This document shows, in pieces, positions 21,263 through 29,638 of a DNA stretch of 64,000 nucleotides (its first letter is position 1; every line of letters begins with the position of its first letter). A program made the position numbers and the translations under genes. Location of the stretch: assembly GCF_022664395.1 (NCBI RefSeq), contig NZ_JAKRET010000001.1, positions 372,001-436,000 on the forward strand. The letters run 5' to 3'. The notes under the pieces are model-generated. The model saw nothing but the letters and a program-made list of their open reading frames with translations, was not told the DNA's origin and ran no database searches. The DNA comes from Sphingomonas lacusdianchii (GTDB lineage: Bacteria > Pseudomonadota > Alphaproteobacteria > Sphingomonadales > Sphingomonadaceae).

Positions 21263-22168
21263 TTACGCCGCGACCAGCGCCTTCTGCGTCGAGGCGGCGT
21301 GAATTTCGTCGATCGCGTCGCCCAAAGCCTTGTCGAACTCGGCGCCGGTCATCTGCTGGCGCAGGTCGGACAGCAGCGCGCGGCTGAAGCTAGCGATGAT
21401 GCCGGGGTTCTTGGCCAGTTCGGCGCAGGCTTCGGTGCGGCCGAACCCGCCCGACAGCGCGACGACGCGCAGCACGCGCGGATGGTCGACCAAAGGCTGG
21501 AACAGGCCAGGCTTGGCCGGCAGCGACAGTTTCAGCATCACCTTGTCATCGCCCGGCAGCGCATCGAGCGCCTTCAGCGTCTCGTCGAGCAGGATCTGGT
21601 CGGCCTCGGCCCGCTCGGGGCTCTTGATGTTCACTTCCGGTTCGATGATCGGCATCAGGCCGGCGGCGAGGACCTGCTGCGCCACCTCGAACTGCTGCTT
21701 CACGACCGCTGCAATGCCCTCTGCATTCGCAAGGTTGATGACCGAGCGTTCCTTGGTACCGAAGATGCCGAGCTTTGCGGCGCGGGCGAGCAGTTCGTCG
21801 AGGCCGGGGTTCGGCTTCATCAGCTGCACGCCGTTCGCTTCGTCCTCGAGACCCTTGTCGATCTTGAGGAACGGGACGACGCCCTTGTCGGCCAGCGCCT
21901 GGGGCACCGGCTTGCCGCCCGCCTGCCCGTCCATCGTGCGTTCGAACAGGATCGCGCCGATCACCTTGTCCCCGGTGAAGGCGTCGGAGGTGATGATCCG
22001 GGCGCGCATGTCATGGATCAGGCCGAACATTTCCTCATCGGTCGACCATGCGCCGTCCTCGACGCCATAGCCCTTCAGCGCCTTCGGCGTCGACCCGCCG
22101 CTCTGGTCGAGCGCGGCGATGAAACCCTGTCCGTCGGCAATCTTCGCAGTCATGTCAGCGGTGTTCAT
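21263..22168 (-). CDS. Class I fructose-bisphosphate aldolase
   Basis: Interconverts fructose 1,6-bisphosphate with two triose phosphates by a Schiff-base mechanism. 301 residues; the N-terminal DQSGGSTPKALKGYG and the central IIEPEVNIKS and VMLKLSLPAKPGLF (candidate lysines for the imine) mark the class I bacterial type, not the zinc class II enzyme. The ATG at 22168 has an AGGGGAA site. It lies 28 bases after the toxin gene and in the same direction as pgk, gap and tkt. Confidence 0.92.
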   Translation of the reverse strand: MNTADMTAKIADGQGFIAALDQSGGSTPKALKGYGVEDGAWSTDEEMFGLIHDMRARIITSDAFTGDKVIGAILFERTMDGQAGGKPVPQALADKGVVPFLKIDKGLEDEANGVQLMKPNPGLDELLARAAKLGIFGTKERSVINLANAEGIAAVVKQQFEVAQQVLAAGLMPIIEPEVNIKSPERAEADQILLDETLKALDALPGDDKVMLKLSLPAKPGLFQPLVDHPRVLRVVALSGGFGRTEACAELAKNPGIIASFSRALLSDLRQQMTGAEFDKALGDAIDEIHAASTQKALVAA

Positions 22169-22196
22169 GGGCGTTCCCCTTAGGTTCGGAAAGAAA

Positions 22197-22529
22197 TCAG
22201 AGCGCGAGCCAGCGCCGCAGCGCCTGATCCACCTGCTCCATCGATGTTGCAGTCGCTTGACCGAGCACGCGGACGATGCGGCTGCGGCGGAGCGTCTTGA
22301 TCTTGTCGACCTGCGCTTCGCTCTCGACCGAGATGCCGGTCGTGTCGGAGGGGGCGAAGGGTACGCGGAACAGCGTCTCGCCACCGGTCAGGCTGGTCAT
22401 CGGGATCAGCGTGACCGAGGCGTGCGCTTCGTTGAACAAATCGGATTGCACGACCAGAAAGGGCCGGCGCTTGTTGGCCAGTGCCTCGGGTCCTTCGACC
22501 AGCACGATCATGCCGCGCCTTATCTCCAC
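22197..22529 (-). CDS. MazF/PemK-type toxin (mRNA interferase)
   Basis: Probable growth-regulating endoribonuclease of a type II toxin-antitoxin pair. 110 residues from GTG 22529. The family signature RRGMIVLVEG is followed by NKRRPFLVVQSD, VTLIPMTSL and SEAQVDKIKTLRRSRI, which matches the MazF SH3-like barrel. The GTG overlaps the antitoxin stop by ten bases; a downstream ATG at 22511 would lose the start of the barrel. It lies directly upstream of fba. Confidence 0.88.
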   Translation of the reverse strand: MEIRRGMIVLVEGPEALANKRRPFLVVQSDLFNEAHASVTLIPMTSLTGGETLFRVPFAPSDTTGISVESEAQVDKIKTLRRSRIVRVLGQATATSMEQVDQALRRWLAL

Positions 22530-22756
22530 CGGCCGTCCTCCGCCTCGACGCGATCGAAAAACGCCCAGTCGGCGCCGTCGTCGCGGGCGGCGGCGCGTTC
22601 GGACTGGCGGCGGGCTTCGGCGCGAAAGGCTTCGTCGTGGAGTTCGACGTAACGGCGCACGGCATCGCGGGCGATGTCGCTCTTCGAGCGTCCCTGCGAG
22701 CGAGCGACATTGGCCAGTCGCTCCTCCAGCTCGGTATCGAGTCGTACGCCTAGCAC
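22520..22756 (-). CDS. Ribbon-helix-helix antitoxin
   Basis: A 78-residue partner of the MazF-like toxin. The N-terminus MLGVRLDTELEERL followed by KSDIARDAVRRYV is a typical MetJ/Arc-type DNA-binding ribbon-helix-helix (residues 1-40). The C-terminal half (charged, with FFDRVEAED) would wrap the toxin. The start is GTG at 22756 with a GGGAGGT site. Such antitoxins repress their own promoter, which should lie in the repeat-filled gap behind it. Confidence 0.88.
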   Translation of the reverse strand: MLGVRLDTELEERLANVARSQGRSKSDIARDAVRRYVELHDEAFRAEARRQSERAAARDDGADWAFFDRVEAEDGRWR

Positions 22757-22854
22757 CCGGTGCCACCTCCCGTTTAACGTGTTGAACGGGTAGCTTGGGT
22801 TGGGGTTAGGATCAAGCGGGTTGTTGCGGCATGGGTGTTTCAGAAGAAGAAGTC

Positions 22855-23090
22855 GGTTTCACGCGAAGGCGCAAAGGCGCAAAGAGAAGAATTGGTTCGC
22901 GCAGAGGCGCAGAGGCGCGGAGAAGTTGCGTTTGTAGCGCCGTCTCGCGTCAGCGAGACCTTCATGCATTCGGCAGCGAGCCGATTGAGCACCGCTGGCG
23001 CGGCGAGGACGACATTCTCTGCGCCTCCGCGCCTCCGCGCGAAACCTCTTATCTTTTTCTTCTTTGCGCCTTCGCGCCTTCGCGTGAACC
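22855..23090. repeat. 236-bp nested inverted repeat between pgk and the toxin-antitoxin pair
   Basis: Two sets of complementary arms lie inside each other. The outer arms at 22855-22891 and 23057-23090 read GGTTTCACGCGAAGGCGCAA and its near complement. The inner arms at 22894-22924 and 23015-23046 contain tandem GAGGCGC units. The centre holds a small perfect hairpin, GTCTCGC-GTCA-GCGAGAC (22942-22959). Folded, this is one long hairpin. The whole gap from 22757 to 23136 (380 bases) has no convincing gene. It looks like a dispersed intergenic repeat built from GCGAAGGCGC and GAGGCGC units. Confidence 0.8.
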
Positions 23091-23136
23091 AGTACGTCGC
23101 CCGGCATCGATACCGGGCGACGTGCTGCCGACAGGA

Positions 23137-24327
23137 TCAGCGTGCCAGTGCGGCGACGCCGGGCAGTTCCTTGCCCTCCATCCATTCGAGGAACGCGCCG
23201 CCGGCGGTCGAGACGAAGCTGAACTGGTCGGCGACGCCGGCCTGGTTGAGCGCCGCGACGGTATCGCCGCCGCCGGCGACCGATACCAGCGACCCGTCGG
23301 CGGTCAGCGCCGCCGCGGTCCGGGCGAGCGCGACGGTGGCGACGTCGAAGGGCGGGGTTTCGAAGGCGCCCATCGGCCCGTTCCACACCAGAGTCCGGCA
23401 GTTCTTGAGCACATCGCCCAGCGCCTCGGTCGCGGCGGGGCCGACGTCGAGGATCATTTCGTCGGCGGCGACTTCATGGACGTTGACGGTGCGGGTCGCC
23501 GGGTTCGGCTTGAATTCGGTCGCGACGACGACGTCATAGGGCAGATGGATGGTGCAGCCGGCCTTTTCCGCCGCCGCGAAGATTTCGTCCGCCGTGTCGG
23601 TCAGTTCATGCTCGCACAGCGACTTGCCGACATCGACGCCGCGCGCGGCGAGGAAGGTGTTGGCCATGCCGCCGCCGATGATCAGGTGATCGACCTGCCC
23701 GACCAGATGCTTCAGCACGTCGAGCTTCGACGACACCTTCGCCCCGCCGACGACCGCCGCGACCGGATGCTGCGGGTTGCCGAGCGCCTTGTCGAGTGCG
23801 TCGAGTTCGGCCTCCATCTGCCGGCCGGCAAAAGCGGGAAGCTTGTGCGCCAGCCCCTCGGTCGAGGCATGTGCACGATGCGCGGCAGAGAAAGCGTCGT
23901 TGACATAATAGTCGCCGAGCGCGGCCATGGTTTCAACCAGTTGCGGGTCGTTCTTCTCCTCGCCCGCGAAGAAGCGCGTATTCTCCAGCACGGCGATGTC
24001 ACCCGGCTGCATCATCCGCACCGCTTCGGCAGCGCCGGTCCAGTCGACGAAGCGAACCTCGCGGCCGAGCACGTCCGACAGCGGCTTGGTGACCGGGGCC
24101 AGCGACATGGTCGGGTTGGGTTGCCCCTTGGGACGGCCGAAATGGGCGAGAATCAGGACGATCGCGCCGCGATCCGCGAGGTCGGTGACGGTGCCAATGG
24201 TGGCGCGCAGGCGAGTGTCGTCGGTGACGGCGCCATCGGCCATCGGCACGTTCAGATCCTCGCGGACCAGCACGCGCTTGCCGGTGAGGTCGCCCATGTC
24301 GTCGAGCGTCTTGAAATTACGGCTCAT
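23137..24327 (-). CDS. pgk: Phosphoglycerate kinase
   Basis: Transfers phosphate from 1,3-bisphosphoglycerate to ADP in glycolysis. 396 residues, normal length. The N-domain has the basic substrate patch ([21 protein letters not shown]), and the C-domain has the nucleotide site ([35 protein letters not shown]). It follows the MOSC gene and precedes the repeat and toxin-antitoxin region on the minus strand. Confidence 0.97.
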   Translation of the reverse strand: MSRNFKTLDDMGDLTGKRVLVREDLNVPMADGAVTDDTRLRATIGTVTDLADRGAIVLILAHFGRPKGQPNPTMSLAPVTKPLSDVLGREVRFVDWTGAAEAVRMMQPGDIAVLENTRFFAGEEKNDPQLVETMAALGDYYVNDAFSAAHRAHASTEGLAHKLPAFAGRQMEAELDALDKALGNPQHPVAAVVGGAKVSSKLDVLKHLVGQVDHLIIGGGMANTFLAARGVDVGKSLCEHELTDTADEIFAAAEKAGCTIHLPYDVVVATEFKPNPATRTVNVHEVAADEMILDVGPAATEALGDVLKNCRTLVWNGPMGAFETPPFDVATVALARTAAALTADGSLVSVAGGGDTVAALNQAGVADQFSFVSTAGGAFLEWMEGKELPGVAALAR

Positions 24328-24397
24328 GTCAGTTCCCCTGATGGTCCCCCGGCCGTCCTGAAGGAGCCATCGCGCCGAACCGATGCTTCGATACGGG

Positions 24398-24436
24398 CCT
24401 TCGACAAGCTCAGTCCCTACTCAGCACGAACGGGGG
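24398..24436. repeat. Sphingomonad-type dispersed repeat overlapping the MOSC gene end
   Basis: Contains CCTTCGACAAGCTCAG (24398-24413) followed by a GCACGAACGGG tail (24424-24434). This CTTCGACAAGCTCAG word is familiar as a common intergenic repeat in Sphingomonas and related genomes. Here it spans the last codons and the stop (24417-24419) of the MOSC-domain gene, so the end of that protein is encoded by repeat sequence. Confidence 0.55.
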
Positions 24437-24893
24437 CGTTGTTTTCGATAGTTATCCGGTCGCCGACGCTGATCTGGCCGCCCTCGATCACCCGCGCCAG
24501 CGCGCCGCCGCGCCAGTCGGGGATCAGCGCGCCGCGCAACCCCTCGACAATAGTCTCCATGCGACTGCACGGATCGCATTCCTTGGTGATTTCGAGCAGC
24601 ACCGGGCCGACGCGCACGAGGCTCCCACGCGTCTGCGGCAGGTCGAAATCCTCGACAAGCAGGTTCGCGCGGCGTTCCCACCATGGCAGGTCGTGGCCGA
24701 CCTCGCGCATCGCCTGCGCCCAGTCGCCGACTTCCATCAGCGACACCTGCCGGTTGTTGCGGCCGGGTTTGAGCGCGCCGCGGAAATCGCCGTCGAGACC
24801 GGTTTCGACGGTGACGCGCACCGTCTGCACCAGCTCGATCGGCCCGCGCGAAAAGGCGTGGCGGGCGATGCCCTTCAGGATACCGCCCGCCAT
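24417..24893 (-). CDS. MOSC domain-containing protein
   Basis: MOSC domains bind sulfur on a conserved cysteine and take part in metal-sulfur cluster or molybdenum-cofactor-dependent detoxification. 158 residues. A conserved Cys lies in [16 protein letters not shown] near residue 105, with [15 protein letters not shown] before it. The start ATG is at 24893, just after the gap stop. The last residues (NNAPVRAE) come from a dispersed repeat. The function beside glycolytic genes is unknown and the position may be accidental. Confidence 0.85.
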   Translation of the reverse strand: MAGGILKGIARHAFSRGPIELVQTVRVTVETGLDGDFRGALKPGRNNRQVSLMEVGDWAQAMREVGHDLPWWERRANLLVEDFDLPQTRGSLVRVGPVLLEITKECDPCSRMETIVEGLRGALIPDWRGGALARVIEGGQISVGDRITIENNAPVRAE

Positions 24894-24897
24894 CGGG

Positions 24898-25905
24898 TCA
24901 GCCCAGCTTCGCCATCGCGGTCGCGGTGTCGACCATGCGGTTCGAGAAGCCCCATTCATTGTCGTACCACGACACGACGCGGACCAGCTTACCGTCGAGC
25001 ACGGCGGTCTCGAGACTGTCGACGGTCGACGATGCGGGAGTGTGGACGATGTCGATCGAGACCAGCGGGTCCTCCGAATAGACCAGCACGCCCTTGAGCG
25101 GGCCCGATTCCGACGCCGCCTTCAGGATCGAGTTCACCTCGTCCTTGGTCGTGTCGCGCTTGGGCGTGAAGGTCAGGTCGACGAGGCTGCCGTCCGGCAC
25201 GGGGACGCGGACCGCCGAACCGTCGAGCTTGCCCTTCAGTTCGGGCAGCACTTCACCGACCGCGCGGGCGGCGCCGGTGGTGGTCGGGATCATCGACATC
25301 GCAGCGGCACGGGCGCGACGCAGATCGGGGTGGATCTGGTCGAGGATCTTCTGATCGTTGGTATAGGCGTGGATCGTGGTCATCAGGCCACGTTCGATGC
25401 CGATCGAATCGTTCAGCACCTTGGCAACCGGCGCGAGGCAGTTGGTCGTGCACGACGCGTTCGACACGATCGTGTGGCCGGCCTCCAGCTTGTCGTGGTT
25501 GACGCCGTAGACGACGGTCAGGTCGACATTCTTGCCGGGTGCCGAGATCAGTACGCGCCTCGCACCGGCATCGATATGCTTCTGGCACGAGGTGCGGTCG
25601 GTGAAGAAGCCGGTGCATTCGAGGACCAGTTCGACGCCCAGTTCCTTATGCGGCAGGTTCGCCGGATCGCGCTCGGCGGTGACGCGGATGCGCTTGCCGT
25701 CGATGACCAGATCGTCACCCTCGGCCGACACGTCGCCCGGATATTTGCCATGGACCGAGTCGCGGCTGAACAGCCATGCATTCGACTTGGCATCGGCAAG
25801 GTCGTTGATCGTGACCAGTTCGAGGCCGCTGTCGGGCCGTTCGAGGATCGCGCGCGCCACCAGGCGCCCGATGCGCCCGAAACCGTTGATCGCTACTTTC
25901 GTCAT
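24898..25905 (-). CDS. gap: Glyceraldehyde-3-phosphate dehydrogenase, type I
   Basis: NAD(P)-dependent oxidation of glyceraldehyde-3-phosphate. 335 residues. The Rossmann motif [10 protein letters not shown] starts at residue 5; the catalytic cysteine is in [13 protein letters not shown] near residue 154; the C-terminus has [15 protein letters not shown]. The ATG at 25905 follows tkt by 13 bases, so the two share a transcript. Confidence 0.97.
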   Translation of the reverse strand: MTKVAINGFGRIGRLVARAILERPDSGLELVTINDLADAKSNAWLFSRDSVHGKYPGDVSAEGDDLVIDGKRIRVTAERDPANLPHKELGVELVLECTGFFTDRTSCQKHIDAGARRVLISAPGKNVDLTVVYGVNHDKLEAGHTIVSNASCTTNCLAPVAKVLNDSIGIERGLMTTIHAYTNDQKILDQIHPDLRRARAAAMSMIPTTTGAARAVGEVLPELKGKLDGSAVRVPVPDGSLVDLTFTPKRDTTKDEVNSILKAASESGPLKGVLVYSEDPLVSIDIVHTPASSTVDSLETAVLDGKLVRVVSWYDNEWGFSNRMVDTATAMAKLG

Positions 25906-25918
25906 ATCCGCGTCTCCC

Positions 25919-27898
25919 TCAATGTCCGAGCCGCGCCAGCACCTTCGCGGTGATGGCATCGGTGGTCAGGCCGAAATATTCGTAGAGCTTGTCGGCCGGG
26001 GCCGACGCCCCGAACCGGTCGATGCCGAAGCGCAGGCCGTCGACCATCGTATAGCGTTCCCAGCCGACCGTCGTACCTGCCTCGATCGAGACGCGCAGGA
26101 TCTCGTCGGGGCGGGCGTGCGGCAGGACGTCCTCACGATAGGCGGCGTCCTGCGCATCGAAGCGCGACCAGCACGGCATCGACACGACATCGGCGCCGAT
26201 CCCCTGCCCCTCCAGCTTCGCCGCGACGCCGAGCGCGATCTCGACCTCCGAACCGGTCGCAAGCAGGATGACGCGGCGGTCGGCATCGGCACCCTTCAGG
26301 CGATAGGCACCGCGCGCGCTGCGGTTCTCGGCCGCATCGGTGCGGACCTGCGGCAGATTCTGGCGCGACAGCGCGAGCAGCGACGGACCGTCGCGGCGTT
26401 GCACCGCCAGTTCCCAGCATTCCGCCGTCTCGACCGCATCGGCGGGACGATAGACGTCGAGGCCGGGGATCAGGCGCAGGCTCATCACATGCTCGATCGG
26501 CTGGTGGGTCGGGCCGTCCTCGCCCAGACCGATCGAATCATGCGTCATCACATAGACGACGCCGGCATTCTGCAGCGCCGAGAGGCGGATCGCCGGACGG
26601 GCATAGTCGGCAAAGACCAGGAAGGTACCGCCATAAGCGAGCACGCCGCCGTGCAGCGCCATGCCGTTCATCGCCGCCGACATGCCGAATTCGCGGATGC
26701 CGTAGTGGATGTAGCGGCCCGAATAGTCTTGGGCGGTGAGCGCGACCTGCGCCTTGGTCTGGGTATTGTTCGACGGGGTCAGGTCGGCCGAGCCGCCGAT
26801 CGTCTCGGGCAGCGAGGCGTTGATCGCTTCGAGCGCCAGCGACGATGCGACGCGGGTCGCGATCTTCTTCGGCTCGGCGAGCAGCGCGTCGATATGGGCC
26901 TTGAGTGACCAGCCCTCGGGCAGTTTGTTGGCCATGCGGCGTTCGAATTCGGCGCGGTCGGCATGGGCCGAAAGGCGATCCTGCCATTCGGCGCGAACCG
27001 CACCGCCCCGGGCACCGATCGCCTTCCACGCATCGGTCAGCGCTTCGGGCAGGTGGAACGCCTCATGCTCCCATAGCAGAGCGGCGCGGGTGGCGAGGAT
27101 TTCCTCGGCGCCGAGCGGCGAGCCATGGACCTTGTGGCTGCCGCCCTTGTTCGGCGCGCCCTTGCCGATGACGGTGCGGCAGCGGACCAGCGACGGGCGC
27201 GGATCGGCGGCGGCTTCGGCGAGCGCGCGATCGATATCGGCGAAGTCGTGGCCGTCACAGGCAACGACGTGCCAGCCGGTCGCGGCATAACGGGCGGCGA
27301 CGTCCTCGCTGGTCGACAGGTCGGTCGACCCGTCGATGGTGATGCGGTTATCGTCCCACAGCACGTTCAGGCGGCCGAGCTTCAGATGTCCGGCTAGGCC
27401 GATCGCTTCGTGGTTGATGCCCTCCATCAGGCAGCCGTCGCCGGCGATCACCCAGGTGCGATGGTCGACCAGAGCATCGCCGAACACGGTGTTGAGGTGC
27501 CGCTCGGCAGTCGCCATGCCGACCGCCATCGCCAGCCCCTGCCCCAGCGGGCCGGTGGTGCATTCGATGCCGGGCAGCTCGAAATTCTCCGGGTGGCCGG
27601 CGCACGGGCTGCCGAGCTTGCGGAAGGCGGCGATGTCGTCGATCGTCGGCCGGGCATAGCCGGTCAGATGGAGGAGCGAATAGATCAGCATCGATCCATG
27701 GCCCGCCGACAGCACGAAGCGGTCGCGATCGGCCCAGTCCGGATCGGTCGGATCGAATTTCAGATAGTTCGACCACAGGACGGTGGCGACATCGGCCATG
27801 CCCATCGGCATGCCCGGATGACCGGAATTGGCGGCCTCGACCGCGTCCATCGACAAAACGCGGATGGCGTTGGCGAGTTCGAGCTGGGATATGGTCAC
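25919..27898 (-). CDS. tkt: Transketolase
   Basis: Thiamine-diphosphate enzyme that moves two-carbon units in the pentose phosphate pathway. 659 residues, full length. The PP domain has [11 protein letters not shown] and the ThDP motif [18 protein letters not shown]; the Pyr domain has [19 protein letters not shown]; the C-terminal domain is intact. The start is GTG at 27898 with a CAGGAG ribosome site. It is the first gene of the tkt-gap-MOSC-pgk cluster and diverges from the small gene and zapA at 28021. Confidence 0.96.
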   Translation of the reverse strand: MTISQLELANAIRVLSMDAVEAANSGHPGMPMGMADVATVLWSNYLKFDPTDPDWADRDRFVLSAGHGSMLIYSLLHLTGYARPTIDDIAAFRKLGSPCAGHPENFELPGIECTTGPLGQGLAMAVGMATAERHLNTVFGDALVDHRTWVIAGDGCLMEGINHEAIGLAGHLKLGRLNVLWDDNRITIDGSTDLSTSEDVAARYAATGWHVVACDGHDFADIDRALAEAAADPRPSLVRCRTVIGKGAPNKGGSHKVHGSPLGAEEILATRAALLWEHEAFHLPEALTDAWKAIGARGGAVRAEWQDRLSAHADRAEFERRMANKLPEGWSLKAHIDALLAEPKKIATRVASSLALEAINASLPETIGGSADLTPSNNTQTKAQVALTAQDYSGRYIHYGIREFGMSAAMNGMALHGGVLAYGGTFLVFADYARPAIRLSALQNAGVVYVMTHDSIGLGEDGPTHQPIEHVMSLRLIPGLDVYRPADAVETAECWELAVQRRDGPSLLALSRQNLPQVRTDAAENRSARGAYRLKGADADRRVILLATGSEVEIALGVAAKLEGQGIGADVVSMPCWSRFDAQDAAYREDVLPHARPDEILRVSIEAGTTVGWERYTMVDGLRFGIDRFGASAPADKLYEYFGLTTDAITAKVLARLGH

Positions 27899-28020
27899 GC
27901 GCACTCCTGTTGGGCGCCAGAGTCCTAAGGTTCGCGCGAGCCTTTGGAACCGTCGCGGCCCGCAGTCAACCGCCCAGACGAAGGGTTGTTTAACATGTAT
28001 AGCAAGCGGAGATTTATCCG

Positions 28021-28212
28021 ATGAACGACGCCCCCCATGCCGATGCCATTGCGCGGATCGAACATGCGCTGGTGCGGATCGAACGCGCGGCGCAATCGCG
28101 GGCGTTCGAGAACCACACGCTCGCCACCCGCCATGCCGCGCTGCGGTCGCGGATCGGCGATGCGATCGGCGCGCTGGATTCGGTGATCGCACGCGAAGCG
28201 GATGCCGACTGA
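28021..28212 (+). CDS. Small coiled-coil protein preceding ZapA
   Basis: A 63-residue protein of unknown function. It is helical and charged, with heptad-like spacing (IARIEHALVRIERAAQS, then LATRHAALRSRIGDAIGAL), so it should form a coiled coil. Its stop overlaps the zapA start (TGATG), so the two are translated together. A role with ZapA at the division ring is an inference from position. A GCGGAG site precedes the ATG. Confidence 0.8.
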   Translation: MNDAPHADAIARIEHALVRIERAAQSRAFENHTLATRHAALRSRIGDAIGALDSVIAREADAD

Positions 28213-28511
28213 TGGGTCAGATCGCGCTGAGCGTCGCCGGACGCGAATATCAGGTCGGTTGCCGCGATGGCGAGGAGCCGAAGCTGCGCGCGCTGGGGGC
28301 GATGCTCGAACGCCACGCCGCCGCCGCACAGCGGGCGGCGGGCGGATCGGCGGAACGCACGCTGCTGTACATCGCGCTGATGGTCGCCGACGAGCTGGCC
28401 GAACGTGAGGAGAATCCGGCGGCGGGACTGTCGGCAGCGGTGCTCACGCAAATTGCCGAGCGACTCGAAACGGTTGCAGCGACCCTTGAGGAAGTGCCGC
28501 AGGATCGCTAA
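28212..28511 (+). CDS. zapA: Cell division protein ZapA
   Basis: Promotes FtsZ filament bundling at mid-cell. 99 residues. The N-terminal beta/alpha head (IALSVAGREYQVGCRDGEEPKL) is followed by a long helix with LLYIALMVADELAE, which matches the family. It is translated with the small upstream gene and lies directly before the 6S RNA gene, an arrangement shared with E. coli and many alphaproteobacteria. Confidence 0.92.
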   Translation: MGQIALSVAGREYQVGCRDGEEPKLRALGAMLERHAAAAQRAAGGSAERTLLYIALMVADELAEREENPAAGLSAAVLTQIAERLETVAATLEEVPQDR

Positions 28512-28514
28512 ATA

Positions 28515-28684
28515 GGGGGTGGCGGGAACTGCCCGGTGCGAGCCATGCATAATCCCTGAGGCTATTTCTTCATCCATGGGGGTTGTCCCTGCGCAGATCC
28601 TGGTCTGACGTACATGATCCCCACCTGACGTACCGTGCGTCAGTGGATAACGCGGCCAACGGCCCATGGTGGTCCCGCCACCCC
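28515..28684 (+). ncRNA. ssrS: 6S RNA
   Basis: The ends of this segment pair strongly: GGGGTGGCGGGAAC (28516-28529) with GGTCCCGCCACCCC (28671-28684). The interior contains further pairing parts (GACGTAC and GTGCGTC words) around a presumed open bubble, as expected for the RNA that mimics an open promoter and binds sigma-70 RNA polymerase. The position between zapA and the 5-formyl-THF cyclo-ligase gene is the classic 6S locus. The exact ends are estimated from the closing stem. Confidence 0.85.
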
Positions 28685-28695
28685 ATGTTTCGCGT

Positions 28696-29250
28696 ATGAC
28701 GGTCGACAAACCCGCGCTGCGCAGCGAATTGCGCCGCTTGCGGCGGAGCTTCGTTGCGGGTGATCGTTCGCCGCTGGTGCCGCCGGGGCTGTTCCTGAAC
28801 GCGTTGCGGCAAGGGATGATCGTCGCCAGCTATGTCCCGGTCGGCAGTGAAGCCGATCCGTCCCGTTTCGAGGCAGCGGCAGTCTATGCCGGGGCGACGC
28901 TCGCATGGCCGGTGGTCGTCGACCGCGAATCACCGATCCAGTTCCACACCGCGCCGGGCGGGCAGATGGTCGAAGGTCCGTTCGGGTTGCGACAACCGGC
29001 GGGCGATAGTGCGCCGGTCGTGCCCGACATCATCCTGACGCCGTTGCTGGGGTTCGATTCGCGCTGCAACCGACTGGGTCAGGGGGCAGGCCATTACGAT
29101 CGCGCCTTTGCCGCATGGCCGGAGGCGCTGCGCATCGGTATCGCCTGGTCGGTGCAGCAGGTCGACGAACTGCCGCGCGATCCGTGGGACATGCCGCTCG
29201 ACGCGATCGTCACCGAAACCGAACTGATCTTGCCGGGAGCCGCCGAATGA
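28696..29250 (+). CDS. 5-formyltetrahydrofolate cyclo-ligase
   Basis: Converts 5-formyl-THF to 5,10-methenyl-THF with ATP. 184 residues. The phosphate-binding signature GQGAGHYDRAF near residue 130 and the preceding ILTPLLGFDSRCNRL are present. The start ATG at 28696 is 12 bases after 6S RNA. As in E. coli (ygfA), read-through from 6S RNA could drive it. Confidence 0.93.
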   Translation: MTVDKPALRSELRRLRRSFVAGDRSPLVPPGLFLNALRQGMIVASYVPVGSEADPSRFEAAAVYAGATLAWPVVVDRESPIQFHTAPGGQMVEGPFGLRQPAGDSAPVVPDIILTPLLGFDSRCNRLGQGAGHYDRAFAAWPEALRIGIAWSVQQVDELPRDPWDMPLDAIVTETELILPGAAE

Positions 29251-29462
29251 ACGAACCGACATGGCGCAAGCCGGCGGGAGTGCTGGCGATCCTCGTGCTG
29301 CTGACCCTCTGGGCGATCGGGGTCGCAATGCTGTCGGGCGTGATCGGCGGCTGGCACTGGTTGCTGCAGCTCGGCTTCTACCTGATCGCCGGAATCGCAT
29401 GGCTATGGGTGCTGCCGATGCGGGCGATGCTGCGGTGGATGGAGACCGGCCACTGGCGGTAG
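29247..29462 (+). CDS. DUF2842 family small membrane protein
   Basis: A 71-residue protein with two membrane helices (VLAILVLLTLWAIGVAML and FYLIAGIAWLWVLPMRAML) and a C-terminal RWMETGHWR. This matches the DUF2842 family, which is common in alphaproteobacteria and has no known function. Its ATG overlaps the previous stop (ATGA). Confidence 0.85.
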   Translation: MNEPTWRKPAGVLAILVLLTLWAIGVAMLSGVIGGWHWLLQLGFYLIAGIAWLWVLPMRAMLRWMETGHWR

Positions 29463-29482
29463 CGCCATCGCTTCGCAAGCAA

Positions 29483-29488
<6 letters not shown>
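29462..29488. terminator. Hairpin between DUF2842 gene and tRNA-Asp
   Basis: Arms GCGCCATCGCTT and AAGCAATGGCGC with a three-base loop, with one mismatch. It starts at the last base of the DUF2842 stop and includes the encoded CCA end of the convergent tRNA-Asp. It could end transcription from both sides, but it lacks a clear T-run. Confidence 0.45.
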
Positions 29489-29559
<71 letters not shown>

Positions 29560-29638
29560 TCTCTAGCGAGGAGGCGGCGTGTAGGGTAGCGAATCGCCGC
29601 TGTAAAGCGGGTATTTGGTCGCGACCGGTTTTTCCGGG

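Noticed and set aside
22855..23090. CRISPR array
   Set aside because: The repeated units are inverted arms of a hairpin, not equal direct repeats with unique spacers.
22831..25953. Open frame of more than 1000 codons on the plus strand opposite pgk and gap
   Set aside because: It crosses the intergenic repeat and several confident minus-strand genes and has no recognisable domain; it is a GC-bias artefact.
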